Assembly: GCA_037501455.1 (NCBI GenBank)
Contig: CM074862.1
Coordinates: forward strand, 85,149,501-85,213,500
DNA: 64,000 nucleotides
Source of the DNA: Lantana camara
Lineage: Eukaryota; Streptophyta; Magnoliopsida; Lamiales; Verbenaceae
Reading direction: 5' to 3'
Of this stretch, positions 47,315-58,478 are shown piece after piece. Under the pieces are notes generated by a model. The model was not told the origin of the DNA. It saw only the letters and a program-made list of their open reading frames with translations, and did not search any database. The position numbers and the translations under genes were made by a program. The number at the start of each line of letters is the position of its first letter. Within the stretch, counting starts at the first letter, position 1.

Positions 47315-50300
47315 TTACTGGATAATGGGATGGAAATCTTCCCAGGTGGCTTCCGATTCAGGAAGATGCGACCATTGAACCAATAGTTGAGTAATAGCAG
47401 CATTATTTCTCTTGATCATCCTCCTAGCTAGAACCTGAATTGGCTTCAATATAATCTGAGCTTCTTCATCAAAATGGGGCAAGGTACTGGTCACTTTCTC
47501 CGCAGACCCCACATGCAATTTGAGCACAGATACATGAAACACAGGGTGCAATTTGGATTCAGGAGGTAATTCCAACCTATAAGCGACAACTCCCACCTTT
47601 TCAATTATGGAGAAAGGACCAGCATACTTGGGGCTAAGCTTCCATAACTTACTATTGCGTATGGACATCTGTCTGTAAGGTTTAAGCTTTATATAAACTT
47701 TATCTCCAACCTGAAACTCCCTTTCTTGCCTATGCTTATCAGCAGCCTGCTTCATCCTATCTTGTGCCACCTGCAAATGGTGTTTCAAACTCTGTTGAAC
47801 TTGTTCCCTTTGTGCAAATAGTTCCTCCAATCCAACTGATGAAACTTGAGGGTAAGCTTGAATGGTTAAATGGCTGGGTTTATAACCAAACAAGGCTTCA
47901 AAAGGTGTTAACTTCAGAGATGTGTGGTAATTAGTGTTATACCACAACTCAGCCATAGATAGCCATTTCATCCACTTCTTGGGGTAAAGACCACACATGC
48001 ATCTCAGATAATTTTCCAAGCATTGATTTACTCGTTCCGTTTGACCATCAGTTTGAGGATGGTAAGCAGTGCTCAAATATTGGCTAATTCCTGTAATATT
48101 CATCAATTCTTTCCAAAAGTGACTGGTGAAAATCTTGTCCCTATCTGACACAATGCTACAAGGCATACCATGGAGTTTATAGATCTCATTCAAGAAGATA
48201 TGAGCCAACTGAGACGCAGTAAAAGGATGTTGTAAAGCAATAAAATGAGCATATTTTGTGAATCTGTCAACAACCACCCAAATTACCTCTTTTCCTTCAG
48301 ATTTTGGTAGTTGCTCGATGAAATCCATTGTGATATGTTGCCAAGCTTGGTCAGGAATAGGTAAGGGCTGCAATAATCCAACCAATCTCCCAGTTTGATG
48401 TTTACTCTGTTGACAAATTTCACATTGCTTGACTGCTTCTTCAATCTCTTTTAAGACTCCAGGCCAAAGAAAAATACTCTTCAACCTCTGGTAAGTACCT
48501 TGTACCCCTGAATGCCCTCCAAGACTGGAAGAATGCATGTTCCAGATCACTTTCTCCCTTAATTCAGAGCCCTTCCCAACATATATCCTGCCCTTGTATC
48601 TTAGCACTCCTCTTTTGTAATCAAACAATGACAAGTTAGCAGAGGACATAAGTGACTCAGCTATGGCTTCTTGAGCTTGATTATCTAATTCATAACTGGA
48701 ATTCAACTCCTCCATCCACAGGGGTTGAACTACTGTAAGAGTGCTACAACTAGCTTCCTCAGCATTACATCTTCTAGAGAGGGCATCAGCTGCTTTATTT
48801 TCCTGCCCCTTTTTGTACTCAATAACATAACTGAACCCCAACAATTTTGTTAAATATTTGTGTTGCAATGGGGTGGATATCTTCTGATCAATTAGATACT
48901 TGATACTACATTGATCAGTTCTGATATTGAAAGTGTTATGCAATAAATAGCTTCTCCATTTATCAACAGCTTGTATGACAGCCACCAACTCCTTCTCGTA
49001 GACTGATAATCCCAATGACTTTGGCCCTAAAGCCTTACTCATATAAGCGATGGGATGTCTTTCTTGCATTAGAACAGCCCCTATTCCTTTGTAACAAGCA
49101 TCGGTTTCCAATATAAATTGCTTTGAGAAATTTGGAAGGGCCAAAACTGGAGTTGTAACCATGGCTTGTTTTAACTCTTCAAAGGCTTTATCAGCTTCAG
49201 GACTCCATTCAAACTGCCCCTTCTTTGTTAAATTGGTGAGGGGTTTAGCAATGATACCATAGTTCTTAATGAATTTCCTATAGTATCCAGTTAAACCAAG
49301 AAAACCCCTCAATTCCTTCACCGTTTTTCGAGTTGGCCATCTCACCATAGCTTCAATCTTCTGTGCTTCAGCTGAAACACCCTTAGGTCCAATCACATGA
49401 CCTAAATATTCCACCTGCTCTTGCCCAAAAATGCATTTAGATGCTTTAGCATACAACTGTTGCTCAAGCAAAACCTTGAAAACTGTCTCCAAGTGTTTAG
49501 CATGGTCATTCAGATTACCACTGTAGATCAGAATATCATCAAAAAACACCAATACAAACTTTCTCAAGTACTCTTTAAAAATGTTGTTCATCAATGCTTG
49601 GAAAGTTGCTGGGGCATTTGTCAACCCAAAAGGCATTACTTTGAATTCATACAGCCCTGAAGAGGTAACAAAAGCTGTTTTTGCAACATCTTTGTCATGG
49701 ACCCTTATTTGGTGATAACCTGATCTAAGATCAATCTTGGAGAAAACGGTGGCTCCTCCCAATTCATCAAGTAATTTATTCACCAAAGGAATTGGATAAC
49801 TGTCCTTCACCGTCAAGGCATTCAGTTTTCTATAATTAACACAGAATCTCCACCCTCCATCTTTCTTTTTTACCAACAGTACTGGAGAAGAGAAAGGGCT
49901 GGTACTAAGTTGTATAATTCCATTATCAAGCATCTCTTTTACCAGCTTCTCAATTTCACGTTTTTGCAGGTAAGAGTACCTGTAAGGGTGTTGCTTCAAA
50001 CTCTCCACTCCAGGTTTCAATTCAATATGGTGATCATAACTCCTCTTAGGTGGTAGTTCATTTGGTTCTTTAAACAGAACTGAATATTGTGACAATAATG
50101 GCTTCAGCTCTTCAATAACACTCCATTCCACCTCGTGTTCTACAGCAGTCACCATACATAAACAATTTAGGGAAACTTTTCCCTTTTTGTTTAACAACTT
50201 CTGCAATCTTTTTCCTGTTATCATCTTTAAAGAGACCTCTTTCTGCCCTCCTTGGAGAGTAATTAACTGATTGGATTGAACAAACTGGAGAGTCTGCTTA

Positions 50301-51127
50301 TCAAAATCAAAAGTTATGGGCCCAAGCTTTCTTAGCAGATCTACTCCCACCACCATATCACATCCTCCCATTCTTAACAACCTTACACTGGTTTTAAATT
50401 GATGATTTCCCATCTCCCATTTAAAATTACTGCACTTGGAATTGCAGTACATCTTGGATCCATCAGCTACTGTCACCAACAGGGGATTTGTGCACTCTAT
50501 TTCATAGCCTGCTCTCCTAGCAACCTCTGGATCAAGAAATGTGTGGGTGCTTCCGGAGTCAATCAAGATAGTGATGTGGTTATTGCCAACTTTACCATCA
50601 AGCTTGATGGTATCTGGAGCAACTTGTCCATTAGCAGCATTTACTGAGATATGAAGCTCAGTATCCTCAGACTCCTCTAAGTTAACAACTGAATCCTCCT
50701 TTTCTTCTTTTTCTTCCCCCATGATAACAAACATTTTCTTGCATCTATGCCCCACAAAAAAGGGTTCATCACAGTTAAAACACAACCCTCTCTTTCTTCT
50801 TGCCTCCATTTCCTCAGCGTTTAATCTCTTGATGGGAGGGTATTTGTCTTGGTTCATAGTGTTAGGCCTTCTCACAACATTATCTATACTGCCAGGTTTA
50901 ACATTCCAGTTCTTGGAGATGTTCTTTGAATTCTTTCCCATGGTTTCCAAGTAGCTTTGTTGTCTCTTAGCCAAATAAATGGCATGAGTCAAACTATCAG
51001 GGCTTAACATTTCAACCATCTGACTTATTTCCTCCTTCAAACCACTGATATAGCTCTTAATGAAGAACTCGTCAGTGAGATATCTGTTGTGATCAATCAT
51101 AAAAGCCTTTAATTCTTCAAATTTCAT
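47315..51127 (-). CDS. Chromovirus gag C-terminus and pol polyprotein, 1270 residues
   Basis: This long intact frame lies downstream of the gag stop at 51152. A zinc knuckle with Cys116, Cys119, His127 and Cys129 (CFNCDEPFFVGHRCK) ends gag. The aspartic protease motif is ILIDSGSTHTFL near residue 185. Reverse transcriptase shows YPIPLVNKLLDELGGA, MPFGLTNAPATFQ and the catalytic FFDDILIYS near residue 530. RNase H follows (ILETDACYKGIGAVL, YEKELVAVIQAVDKW), then integrase with its HHCC finger (GHSGVQGTYQRL, CEICQQSK) and DDE core (ITMDFIEQLP, SIVSDRDKIF, YHPQTDGQTERVNQ). The C-terminal LVQWSHLPESEATWEDF is chromodomain-like. All catalytic motifs look intact, but no in-frame start precedes the knuckle except after the gag lesions. 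Confidence 0.93.
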   Translation of the reverse strand: MKFEELKAFMIDHNRYLTDEFFIKSYISGLKEEISQMVEMLSPDSLTHAIYLAKRQQSYLETMGKNSKNISKNWNVKPGSIDNVVRRPNTMNQDKYPPIKRLNAEEMEARRKRGLCFNCDEPFFVGHRCKKMFVIMGEEKEEKEDSVVNLEESEDTELHISVNAANGQVAPDTIKLDGKVGNNHITILIDSGSTHTFLDPEVARRAGYEIECTNPLLVTVADGSKMYCNSKCSNFKWEMGNHQFKTSVRLLRMGGCDMVVGVDLLRKLGPITFDFDKQTLQFVQSNQLITLQGGQKEVSLKMITGKRLQKLLNKKGKVSLNCLCMVTAVEHEVEWSVIEELKPLLSQYSVLFKEPNELPPKRSYDHHIELKPGVESLKQHPYRYSYLQKREIEKLVKEMLDNGIIQLSTSPFSSPVLLVKKKDGGWRFCVNYRKLNALTVKDSYPIPLVNKLLDELGGATVFSKIDLRSGYHQIRVHDKDVAKTAFVTSSGLYEFKVMPFGLTNAPATFQALMNNIFKEYLRKFVLVFFDDILIYSGNLNDHAKHLETVFKVLLEQQLYAKASKCIFGQEQVEYLGHVIGPKGVSAEAQKIEAMVRWPTRKTVKELRGFLGLTGYYRKFIKNYGIIAKPLTNLTKKGQFEWSPEADKAFEELKQAMVTTPVLALPNFSKQFILETDACYKGIGAVLMQERHPIAYMSKALGPKSLGLSVYEKELVAVIQAVDKWRSYLLHNTFNIRTDQCSIKYLIDQKISTPLQHKYLTKLLGFSYVIEYKKGQENKAADALSRRCNAEEASCSTLTVVQPLWMEELNSSYELDNQAQEAIAESLMSSANLSLFDYKRGVLRYKGRIYVGKGSELREKVIWNMHSSSLGGHSGVQGTYQRLKSIFLWPGVLKEIEEAVKQCEICQQSKHQTGRLVGLLQPLPIPDQAWQHITMDFIEQLPKSEGKEVIWVVVDRFTKYAHFIALQHPFTASQLAHIFLNEIYKLHGMPCSIVSDRDKIFTSHFWKELMNITGISQYLSTAYHPQTDGQTERVNQCLENYLRCMCGLYPKKWMKWLSMAELWYNTNYHTSLKLTPFEALFGYKPSHLTIQAYPQVSSVGLEELFAQREQVQQSLKHHLQVAQDRMKQAADKHRQEREFQVGDKVYIKLKPYRQMSIRNSKLWKLSPKYAGPFSIIEKVGVVAYRLELPPESKLHPVFHVSVLKLHVGSAEKVTSTLPHFDEEAQIILKPIQVLARRMIKRNNAAITQLLVQWSHLPESEATWEDFHPIIQ

Positions 51128-51151
51128 AGTGTACTCTTCAACAGTTTTGTC

Positions 51152-51693
51152 TTATTTTAACTTGTTGAATTGACCAATCAGGTTGCTTTCACTCTGTTTA
51201 GAAAACCTTTCTAACACCAAGTCAGAGAATTTATCCCAACCCATGCCTTCTTTTCCCTCAACATAATCCAAATACCAACTGTCAGCGCTCTCTTCCATGT
51301 TCATGGCAGCTAAAAGAATTTTCTCATAATCGCTCAAGTGATTGAAAAGAAAATACTTATGACATTTTCTAAGCCATTGTCTTGGTTCTTCCCCATTGAA
51401 CCTTGGAAATTCAACCTTACTTTTGAGATTTATATTACTGTGATCATCATGCATTTTGCCAGAAGGGGTTGGTAAGATACCTGTGTCCCCTTGATATCTT
51501 GTGTTTCCTGATGAAGGTTCCTTTGAGCTGCTTGTCTCCTTTTCCTTCCCATGATTCTGTAACAAGAGCTCCAGTTTTGGTTCATCGTTTTTGCAAGTTC
51601 CTCCAGTTGGTTCTTGATACCATCTTGACCCTCCTTAAGTTCTTTTGAAAAGATTTCTAACTCCTCTATTCTTTGGCCATGGGTCTTTGCCAT
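51152..51693 (-). pseudogene. Chromovirus gag N-terminal half, frameshifted
   Basis: The natural start is the ATG at 51691-51693 (MAKTHGQRIEELEIF, coiled-coil-like). The frame then shifts in a four-A run at 51575-51578, where the downstream frame needs one more base. From there QNHGKEKETSSSKEPSSG continues to the gag core (EFPRFNGEEPRQWLRKCHKYF, then SWYLDYVEGKEGMGWDKF). A TAA at 51152-51154 follows FNKLK and separates it from the long downstream frame. A CAA-to-TAA change is the simplest reading of that stop. Confidence 0.85.
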
Positions 51694-51713
51694 TTGAACC
51701 CAAGGGATCTTTA

Positions 51714-51731
51714 CAACCAGCTCTGAGGCCA
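51714..51731 (-). other. Primer-binding site, initiator-Met-like
   Basis: TGGCCTCAGAGC directly after the 5' LTR differs at two positions from TGGTATCAGAGC, the usual complement of plant initiator tRNA-Met. Confidence 0.6.
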
Positions 51732-51732
51732 C

Positions 51733-52228
51733 TGTTACAACAATGATCTCTTGTTCACTATATTCTTTAAGAATTCAAGTGAATTCACAGATCAAAGTTT
51801 CATACATAATCAAGAAAGTGAAAGGAAGAAGAAGATCAGAGAAGATCAGAGGGAAAAGAGAGAGAGTTGAGAGAGAGATTGGAATTAAGATTTGATTTTT
51901 TCCACAAATTATCCCCACAACAGCCACAACGTACAATATAAGATCAATTCCCATACTTAAGCTACCAACTCTGCCATCTAATCTTCACAGAGAGAGCCAT
52001 ACCTTACCTAACAAAAGTAAAATACAAGTTTTAGAAATTGGGAAAACGTGTACAAAAGACTTAAGTGAACTGATCTCTTTCAACTCGCAAAACGATGCCG
52101 TTCAAGTGAAAAACGTAATCCCCAACTAGAAGAAGTGCCATACACTTTTTAAGAAACGTAATCCCCAACTTCCTTCTCCAGGCATACGTTCCAGTTTGCC
52201 TTTCTCAATCACAGCAATCTTCATAACA
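51733..52228 (-). repeat. 5' LTR of chromovirus
   Basis: This is a 496-bp LTR next to the primer-binding site. It lies head-on against transcription of the SUGP1-like gene, so its antisense promoter activity could affect the leader. Confidence 0.95.
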
Positions 52229-53548
52229 GGTTCCGATTGGAATTCCTTTCTTGCTCATTAGAGCCGCAATCGGCTCATTCAGTTCAGTGGATAATCAGGT
52301 AAAAGGAAATTGCTTGCGATGCTAATTATATCCTGCTGCTTATCGAATTTAGGGTTCTTCCTTGTGGGGTGTTGCAACTAGGTTCTGGAATTGGGGTGGG
52401 GCTGAGCTTGGAACTAATCAATTGACTTTGAATTTAATATTAAATTGAAGCACATTAAGGAATCTGATGGCCCGTTTCTGTTGATCTAGTATGAGTACAG
52501 CTGCGGTATTGGTCTGATATGCTGATTTCTGTAAAGGGTCTGAGTAGCATCGAGTTTATTTTCTTGTGTATCTTTTTGGGAGGTCCCCTCTTGTTTTTGT
52601 ACAGATACCTGCTAAGTGTGCTGAATGGTGTATGTCTTGACCCTTTTGCCTTGCTTTAGCTGCAGAACTAGATTATGTGTTAACTTTTGTGCTATACTTG
52701 TTTATCTGGCTTCCAAAATAATCTGCCTGGAAATTAGTTCAAGTAAACTAGTAAAGTCTTTAGTTTTGATTGCTTTTGTGAGAAAGTAATGTACGAAAAT
52801 GTTCGGACGAGCCTATGGGATTAACTATTGGAGTTGATATCTTTCTGTTTCTCTTTACATGGTAGCAAGTTTTGTGTGTGCAACCTTAGCAAATTTACCT
52901 TCTCTGATATGTTCATCGTCATATTCAATCAGTTTTAATAAACTATCCGAACCTCTTGTGACAGATCAAACTATCAAGAGTTGTATACCCTTGATTTTAA
53001 TGTTAAACTTTGTATACTCTTCTCTGGTTCATATGCCAGAGTGCTCCATTAAGGATGCTACTGTCTAGTATTTCTTTGATTCCTAAATTCATGGACATTC
53101 CAGATACTTACTTGAATTTTCAATATGGATCATTTCCCGTTCAATTCTTCTCTTGATTATATGTCTTCTTAATACGAAGCATAGACACCTAATGTTGGTG
53201 GAGTTATTACTGATTGGGACCATTGGGTCAAAGCTGGGATTCAGACTCCTCACTTTTATTTCTCTTCTGCAATTTCATTCATAGTTATCTTATTCTAATT
53301 GATTTTGTTGGAATAAGTATCAACTTTCTTGTTTGACAAAGTAGACACTTATTTGTGGAAACGAAAATGGTATTTAGTTATCTAAAAGATAGTGATTTGT
53401 GGCTATGATTCAAACTAAACGCTTTACAAAACATTGCTTGTTTAGTGTCAGTGTTATCTCATCACTACTTCATTACTAAATTTCTTTTAAGCTTGCTTGT
53501 CAAGCAGTTTCTAATTGTAAGCGGTGAGCGATACTTGGCGTTTAGTCA

Positions 53549-56500
53549 ATGGATAAAGCAACCGATCCTAGCTTATTTGCTAATGATGGATCATTCCTGG
53601 AGAGGTTTAAACAGCTTCAACAAGAGAGGGAGAAGCAGAGTGAAGTATTGGGTAAATCTAAATCAGGCTCTAGTACACTCGTAACTTCTACTCCAAAGCC
53701 TGTCATTACTAAAACAACCATAGAATTTAAGGCTAATGGCTCTAAAAGAGCCACTCAAGCTCCATCAAATGGAAAACTTGCATTCAGCTTGAAACAGAAG
53801 TCAAAAATCATCTCACCCCCTGTTAAGTTCGATGAAGATGAAGATGACAAGGATGCTGGAACTTCCTCCAATGATGGACCAACGAAACGACAGAAATTGA
53901 CCGAACGTGATGCTTCTGATGCGTCGTCAAAACAAGTTGATGTTGGTAATTACTTTTATTGTTCATCTATTGTAGAACTGCTTTTAAGGATCCTGCTCAT
54001 ATTGTGCTTGGTGAAGTATTTGACTTCGACTCTAAGTGAGGTCTAGGGCTTCTCTTAAATGTTTGTGAAACAACAAAAGTGTCTGCTTGTGTTGTTACCT
54101 TCTTGTGGTCTAGTTGTTACCACGGGTTTGTTAAGGTCCTGCATTTCGTCCCTCTTTATTGCTAGTCCTCTTATTTTGAGCCACTGGCCTGTAGCCCACT
54201 GCCCATGGATATTAGCTGTCATATTTTGGAGCATCCTACTGTCTTGTTCCACTACACCAAATTTCCTTTTGTTCAGTTACTGTGGTCCTAAAAAATTGTT
54301 AAGAATGAATATACAAAGTAGCGGTGTGCAATTCTGAGCAAATTGCATGCATTTACTTTCTCCTTTGCTATGTAAACATCTGGGCTTCCTTTGTCTTGTC
54401 AAAAGTCTATGTTTCCTTTCTTTCCTCTGATTCTCAGCTACCTGCTGGTTGAAACTCTTGAGCTTTTTTCTTGCTAAAATCTTTAAACTGCTACATGCAC
54501 CTTTATAAGCACCTCGGGAATTCTCATGCAAGCTGGTGGAGTAAGGCCAAAACACTCTTGAATTACTTTTATCTGATGAATGCAGCTTATCTTGATTCCC
54601 TATCAACATTGGTGGAAAGAGGTGTTCACTCAAAGATTTGGAAAATGTGGCAATACAAGAGTACTTTACATTGACTTGTTCATGCTCTTGGTATTAACCA
54701 GTTATTTAAGTGACATGCAGCACCACCTTCCCCAAGTGATCCTACAGTCAAGAAAGTAGCAGACAAGTTAGCATGTTTTGTGGCCAAGAATGGACGGCAG
54801 TTTGAGCATGTAACTAGGCAGAAAAACCCAGGAGATACTCCTTTCAAGTATGTACGCTTTCTAATGGATACTCTATTTAAAAGTTTGCTACTTGGTTAAC
54901 TTTGATGGTCACTTGTACTGCCTTCCCTTTGTTATATCTTTGGAATTTTATTGGCCTTTATGTTTTGGAAATTTTCTTTGTTCACAAATTTCGTGGTTTA
55001 CCCATTTACACTTTGGTGGGAGTTGAGCACGCGAGTTTCTTCTTCAGATATTTGCCTTTTGCACATGCCTTATATTATTAACTAGTCACAAATGCTTCTG
55101 GATCACCCCAAAGCTAGACTTGATATGCCAGGATCTTTATTGACTTTTTTGTTATCTGCAGGTTTTTATTTGACGAAAGTTGTTCAGATTACAAGTATTA
55201 TGAATATCGCCTTAGTGAAGAGGAAAAGGCTTTGTCCCAAACCAGAGATTCCCAGACATCACAAAGTGGTTAGTTTGTTGATTCCCCAAGTTCTATGCAA
55301 ATTACTTTCTGAAGCTTCAAGTAGAAATGTATATGTGGAGAGAAGAACCATTGTGGAAGCAATTAGGATATGTTGATGCATAGTTTTAGGGAAATGCAAC
55401 TAATACAAACTGCATGCAGAAATGGCTGTCATTCTTTCTGGAAGCACAAAGATTATTTGCAATAATGTCTGAAAACTTACAAATCTGAGTTCTTTCTTGT
55501 CCCCTCCACTCTGCCAAGGGCCATTTCCAAAGCTTAAATATAAATGGTTAGTTTGTCGATGTGACTTCTCAGTGAAAATTGGTCTTTAAATAAGTCAATC
55601 ATGAAACTAGCTTCTACACTAGAGTTGGAGATCAACTGCGTCCTCTTTTTCTTTTTCCCATTATGTCTATAATTTCTTTTTTATTATATTTAAACTGCTT
55701 GATATGGATTGTATGTATTCTGACCTAAGAAATCGAAACACAAACATGAATCATTAAAACCAGATAACTAATCAATTTTTTCTACTCATTACAGCCTTCT
55801 GTAATGGTTGGTTCGTCATATGGAAGAAATGTTACTTGTTGGGTCCAACGTCTGGCCTACTCGTTTTTTTTTTTTTTTTTTTAGGGTGAGGTGGGGGTGG
55901 GGTGTGTTTAAGCAGTTGAAGATTGCATTTTATCTTTTGTCATCGACCACTTCAGAATTTATGAATTTCAAGTATTATGCATATGCTACATAATTAGTTG
56001 TCCTGAGGTGCATGACTTGCCTTTACTGTTGCATTTCAAATTGATTGATTTCACTGACATTGGCCTGGTGGATATGTTGGGTTCAGCTACTGCAACTCCT
56101 GATCTCTCGACCAGCTCTCAGAGATCAAATCATCAAAATCCAAAATATCAAACCCCAGCCTCAGCATTATATGAAACCACGGAGTATGCAGGATCTACTC
56201 ATGCATCATCACAAGCAAATGGAAGATATGGTATTATTCTGAATAATGCTGGTTGTTGCATTATTTATTTTACCTTTCAATTCTATGTATAGTTTCATGA
56301 CCTCTTCAGTGGAAAGTTTGTTTAATAAATAGGTCCTGTGCCCAGGAAATAACATGCTGTTTTCTTTGAGGCACTATGAGGTGGTACTTTAATTACTTAT
56401 GGAGAGAAATTCACTCCAAGCTCATCCATTGTGTTTCTACAATAAGAACTAGAGATATTAATGTGGTGCTGTATTGTATTGTATTCCGATGGTTGAGATA

Positions 56501-58127
56501 CCACATATATGGAAATAGTTGAAAAGTTCTTGGGGATAGTTAGATGGTAGTATATGTGGTTGACCGGTGGAAATCTCACCGTCTTTTCCTGATAAGTACA
56601 TCTGTTTGGTATACTTCTTTGGGTAGTCTGCTACTTTAGTTTTGCTTCTTTTCTTTTTCTTTTTTTCTTTTTTTTGTGTTGGTATTTAATGTGTGGTTTC
56701 ATAGGTGAATCAAGTACCCCAAGTGGCTCAGATCCAATAGCAATGATGGAATACTACATGAAAAAAGCTGCACAAGAAGAGAAACTGAGGGCTCCTAAAC
56801 CCTCCAAGGATGAGATGCCTCCACCTGCATCTCTGCAAGGTTGACATTTATTTGAACAACTATCCTTTTATTTGCCCTTATTTGTTGGGGCATCATATGT
56901 AATAATTTTGTGCTGCTTATTAAATACAGCTCCAAAGAGAGGACATCACATGGGTGATTATATTCCTCCCGAAGAGCTTGAGAAATTTTTGGCCACCTGT
57001 AATGATGTTTCTGCACGGAAAGCTATGCAGGAGTATGCTGATAAAGCAAAAATTCAGGCTGATAATGTTGGTCATCGACTCTTGTCTAAAATGGGTTGGA
57101 AGAAAGGTAAAGAGAGCTGATTATCTATACTATATATGCTTTAAGTGAGAAACTGACCTAATAACTACTTTTGGTCTTTCCATTTATTAAATTTTAACAT
57201 GGGACTGAAAATTTATCAGTTTAACATTTTTTTCTCTTTCATCTCCTCTCTTTCACAACATGTTTCCGTTTTTCCCCTCTCCTTTTCCTCTTTATCGTAT
57301 TGCCCCTCAATCTTTATAGTTTTTAAATTCTTTCCTAGTTTAATCTAGAAATCAAAATTTAAACTTTATCATAAATTTGTTTGAAATATGTTAAAACTGG
57401 TTGTATGTGTATCATAGATGAGGTTCTAACTAGCATTCACAATTATGTGATTTAAATTCCATCACATTATTAAATTTTACATTTTACAGTTGTTTGACAT
57501 GTATTGGGTTTGCAGTGTTTGCTAGTGTCTGTTAGTTACTCCATGAAACAAAATACTTAAACTTATGAAGAAAAATGGCACCCGAGATGGGAATTATGAC
57601 TCCTATAATTTTGGCTATGAGAGATCATTCCCTTATTATGTTTTGGCTCGTGGAGTGATGCACTCAATCTTCTATAATGCCCTTTAAGTTGCAGATTGGA
57701 TTCCTCACTACAGAACAATTCACAAAGATGATATGTTTATTAACTGCAGGTGAAGGCCTGGGGAGCTCAAAAAGTGGGATTTCAGCTCCAATTATGGCAG
57801 GCGATTTGAAAAAGGATAATCTGGGAGTTGGTGCGCATGCTCCAGGAGAGGTTACTCCTGAAGATGATATTTATGAACAGTACAAAAAGCGGATGATGCT
57901 CGGTTACCGTTACAGACCAAATCCTCTGGTACGGTTTTCATATTTTCCTATTTACTGATATGTGATGTAGTTTAGTTTTCCATATATGGTTTCTAATGCA
58001 TGTTTCTTAGAGTTGCGTCTAGAAAAGAATGAATGCTGCCTTCAGATTTATTTCATGCTCTTTTTCTCTATGTTGCTTTTCTTCTTCGAAATTGTTGCAG
58101 AACAACCCGAGAAAGGCTTATTATTGA
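53549..58127 (+). CDS. SURP and G-patch domain protein (SUGP1-like splicing factor)
   Basis: The family acts in pre-mRNA splicing with the branch-site machinery and DEAH helicases through its G-patch. Eight coding exons (53549-53945, 54721-54847, 55162-55268, 56087-56230, 56705-56839, 56930-57106, 57750-57928, 58101-58127) give 430 residues in consistent phase. The N-terminus starts MDKATDPSLFANDGSFLERF. A basic and acidic linker precedes the SURP domain at about 142-195 (VKKVADKLACFVAKNGRQFE, then FLFDESCSDYKYYEYRL). Next comes a helical segment (IPPEELEKFLATCNDV), and the G-patch at about 350-395 (GHRLLSKMGWKKGEGLG, crossing an exon border). The conserved tail is MMLGYRYRPNPLNNPRKAYY. The length matches my memory of the Arabidopsis protein. 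A poly(A) signal AATAAA lies at 58473-58478. The coding part is intact; only the leader is disrupted. Confidence 0.93.
57107..57749 (+). other. Intron of SUGP1-like gene with Helitron-like 5' end
   Basis: TCTATACTATATATGCTTTA at 57124, after an A, resembles a Helitron 5' terminus and shares its first nine bases with the Helitron at 8150. No hairpin plus CTAG end was identified before the next exon, so an element is not proven. Confidence 0.3.
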
Positions 58128-58478
58128 CCATCACTTTTCTCGAAAAGTTATCTGCTGCAAAGTTATCAGAGCTCGTCCTATCTGTGTTTCTTCATCTTCC
58201 GGTGCCAACATCACTATCCAGTTCGACCTGTATAAGACAACTGGTAACTTCATCTATTCGTGTTTTGGATGGATTGATTCGTTTTTTTCTTCCTTATTCG
58301 TGTATTGGATGTTGTTAAAAAGTAATGTTACGATACAGAATGAGACTGGTGCTCAAAATAATTCCAGATTACACGTGGTTTGGCAAATGTTATGTACAAT
58401 ATATGTTGAATAGCCTTGGCTAAGAACAATGAGCATGGTTTGGAGTAAATCAAGAAATTGATTCTGCACTGCAATAAA

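Larger units (their letters stand above)
46769..52228 (-). mobile_element. Young Ty3/gypsy chromovirus (Reina-like), 5.46 kb
   Basis: Two 496-bp LTRs (46769-47264 and 51733-52228) enclose gag-pol on the minus strand. They begin TGTTA, end AACA, and are flanked by the 5-bp duplication GGTTC (46764-46768 and 52229-52233). By eye the LTRs differ at one site only (46885 T versus 51849 G). A polypurine tract (minus AGAGGGGGGCAA, just right of 47264) and a primer-binding site are present. The short size, the integrase tail and the chromodomain-like C-terminus suggest the Reina clade of chromoviruses. Gag carries one frameshift and one nonsense codon. Confidence 0.95.
46685..52298 (+). other. First 5' UTR exon of SUGP1-like gene, split by a retrotransposon
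   Basis: The leader sequence runs from about 46685 to 46768 and resumes at 52234 after the chromovirus and one copy of its GGTTC duplication. It ends at a consensus donor (CAG|GTAAAA) at 52298/52299. The following leader intron reaches an acceptor at about 53507, 41 bp before the start codon. Without the insert the exon would be about 150 nt. The start site is inferred from the TATA box and exon-like composition, not proven. Confidence 0.6.

Noticed and set aside
57124..57749. Second Helitron inside the SUGP1-like intron
   Set aside because: Only the 5' end resembles a Helitron. No hairpin with CTAG was found before the exon.
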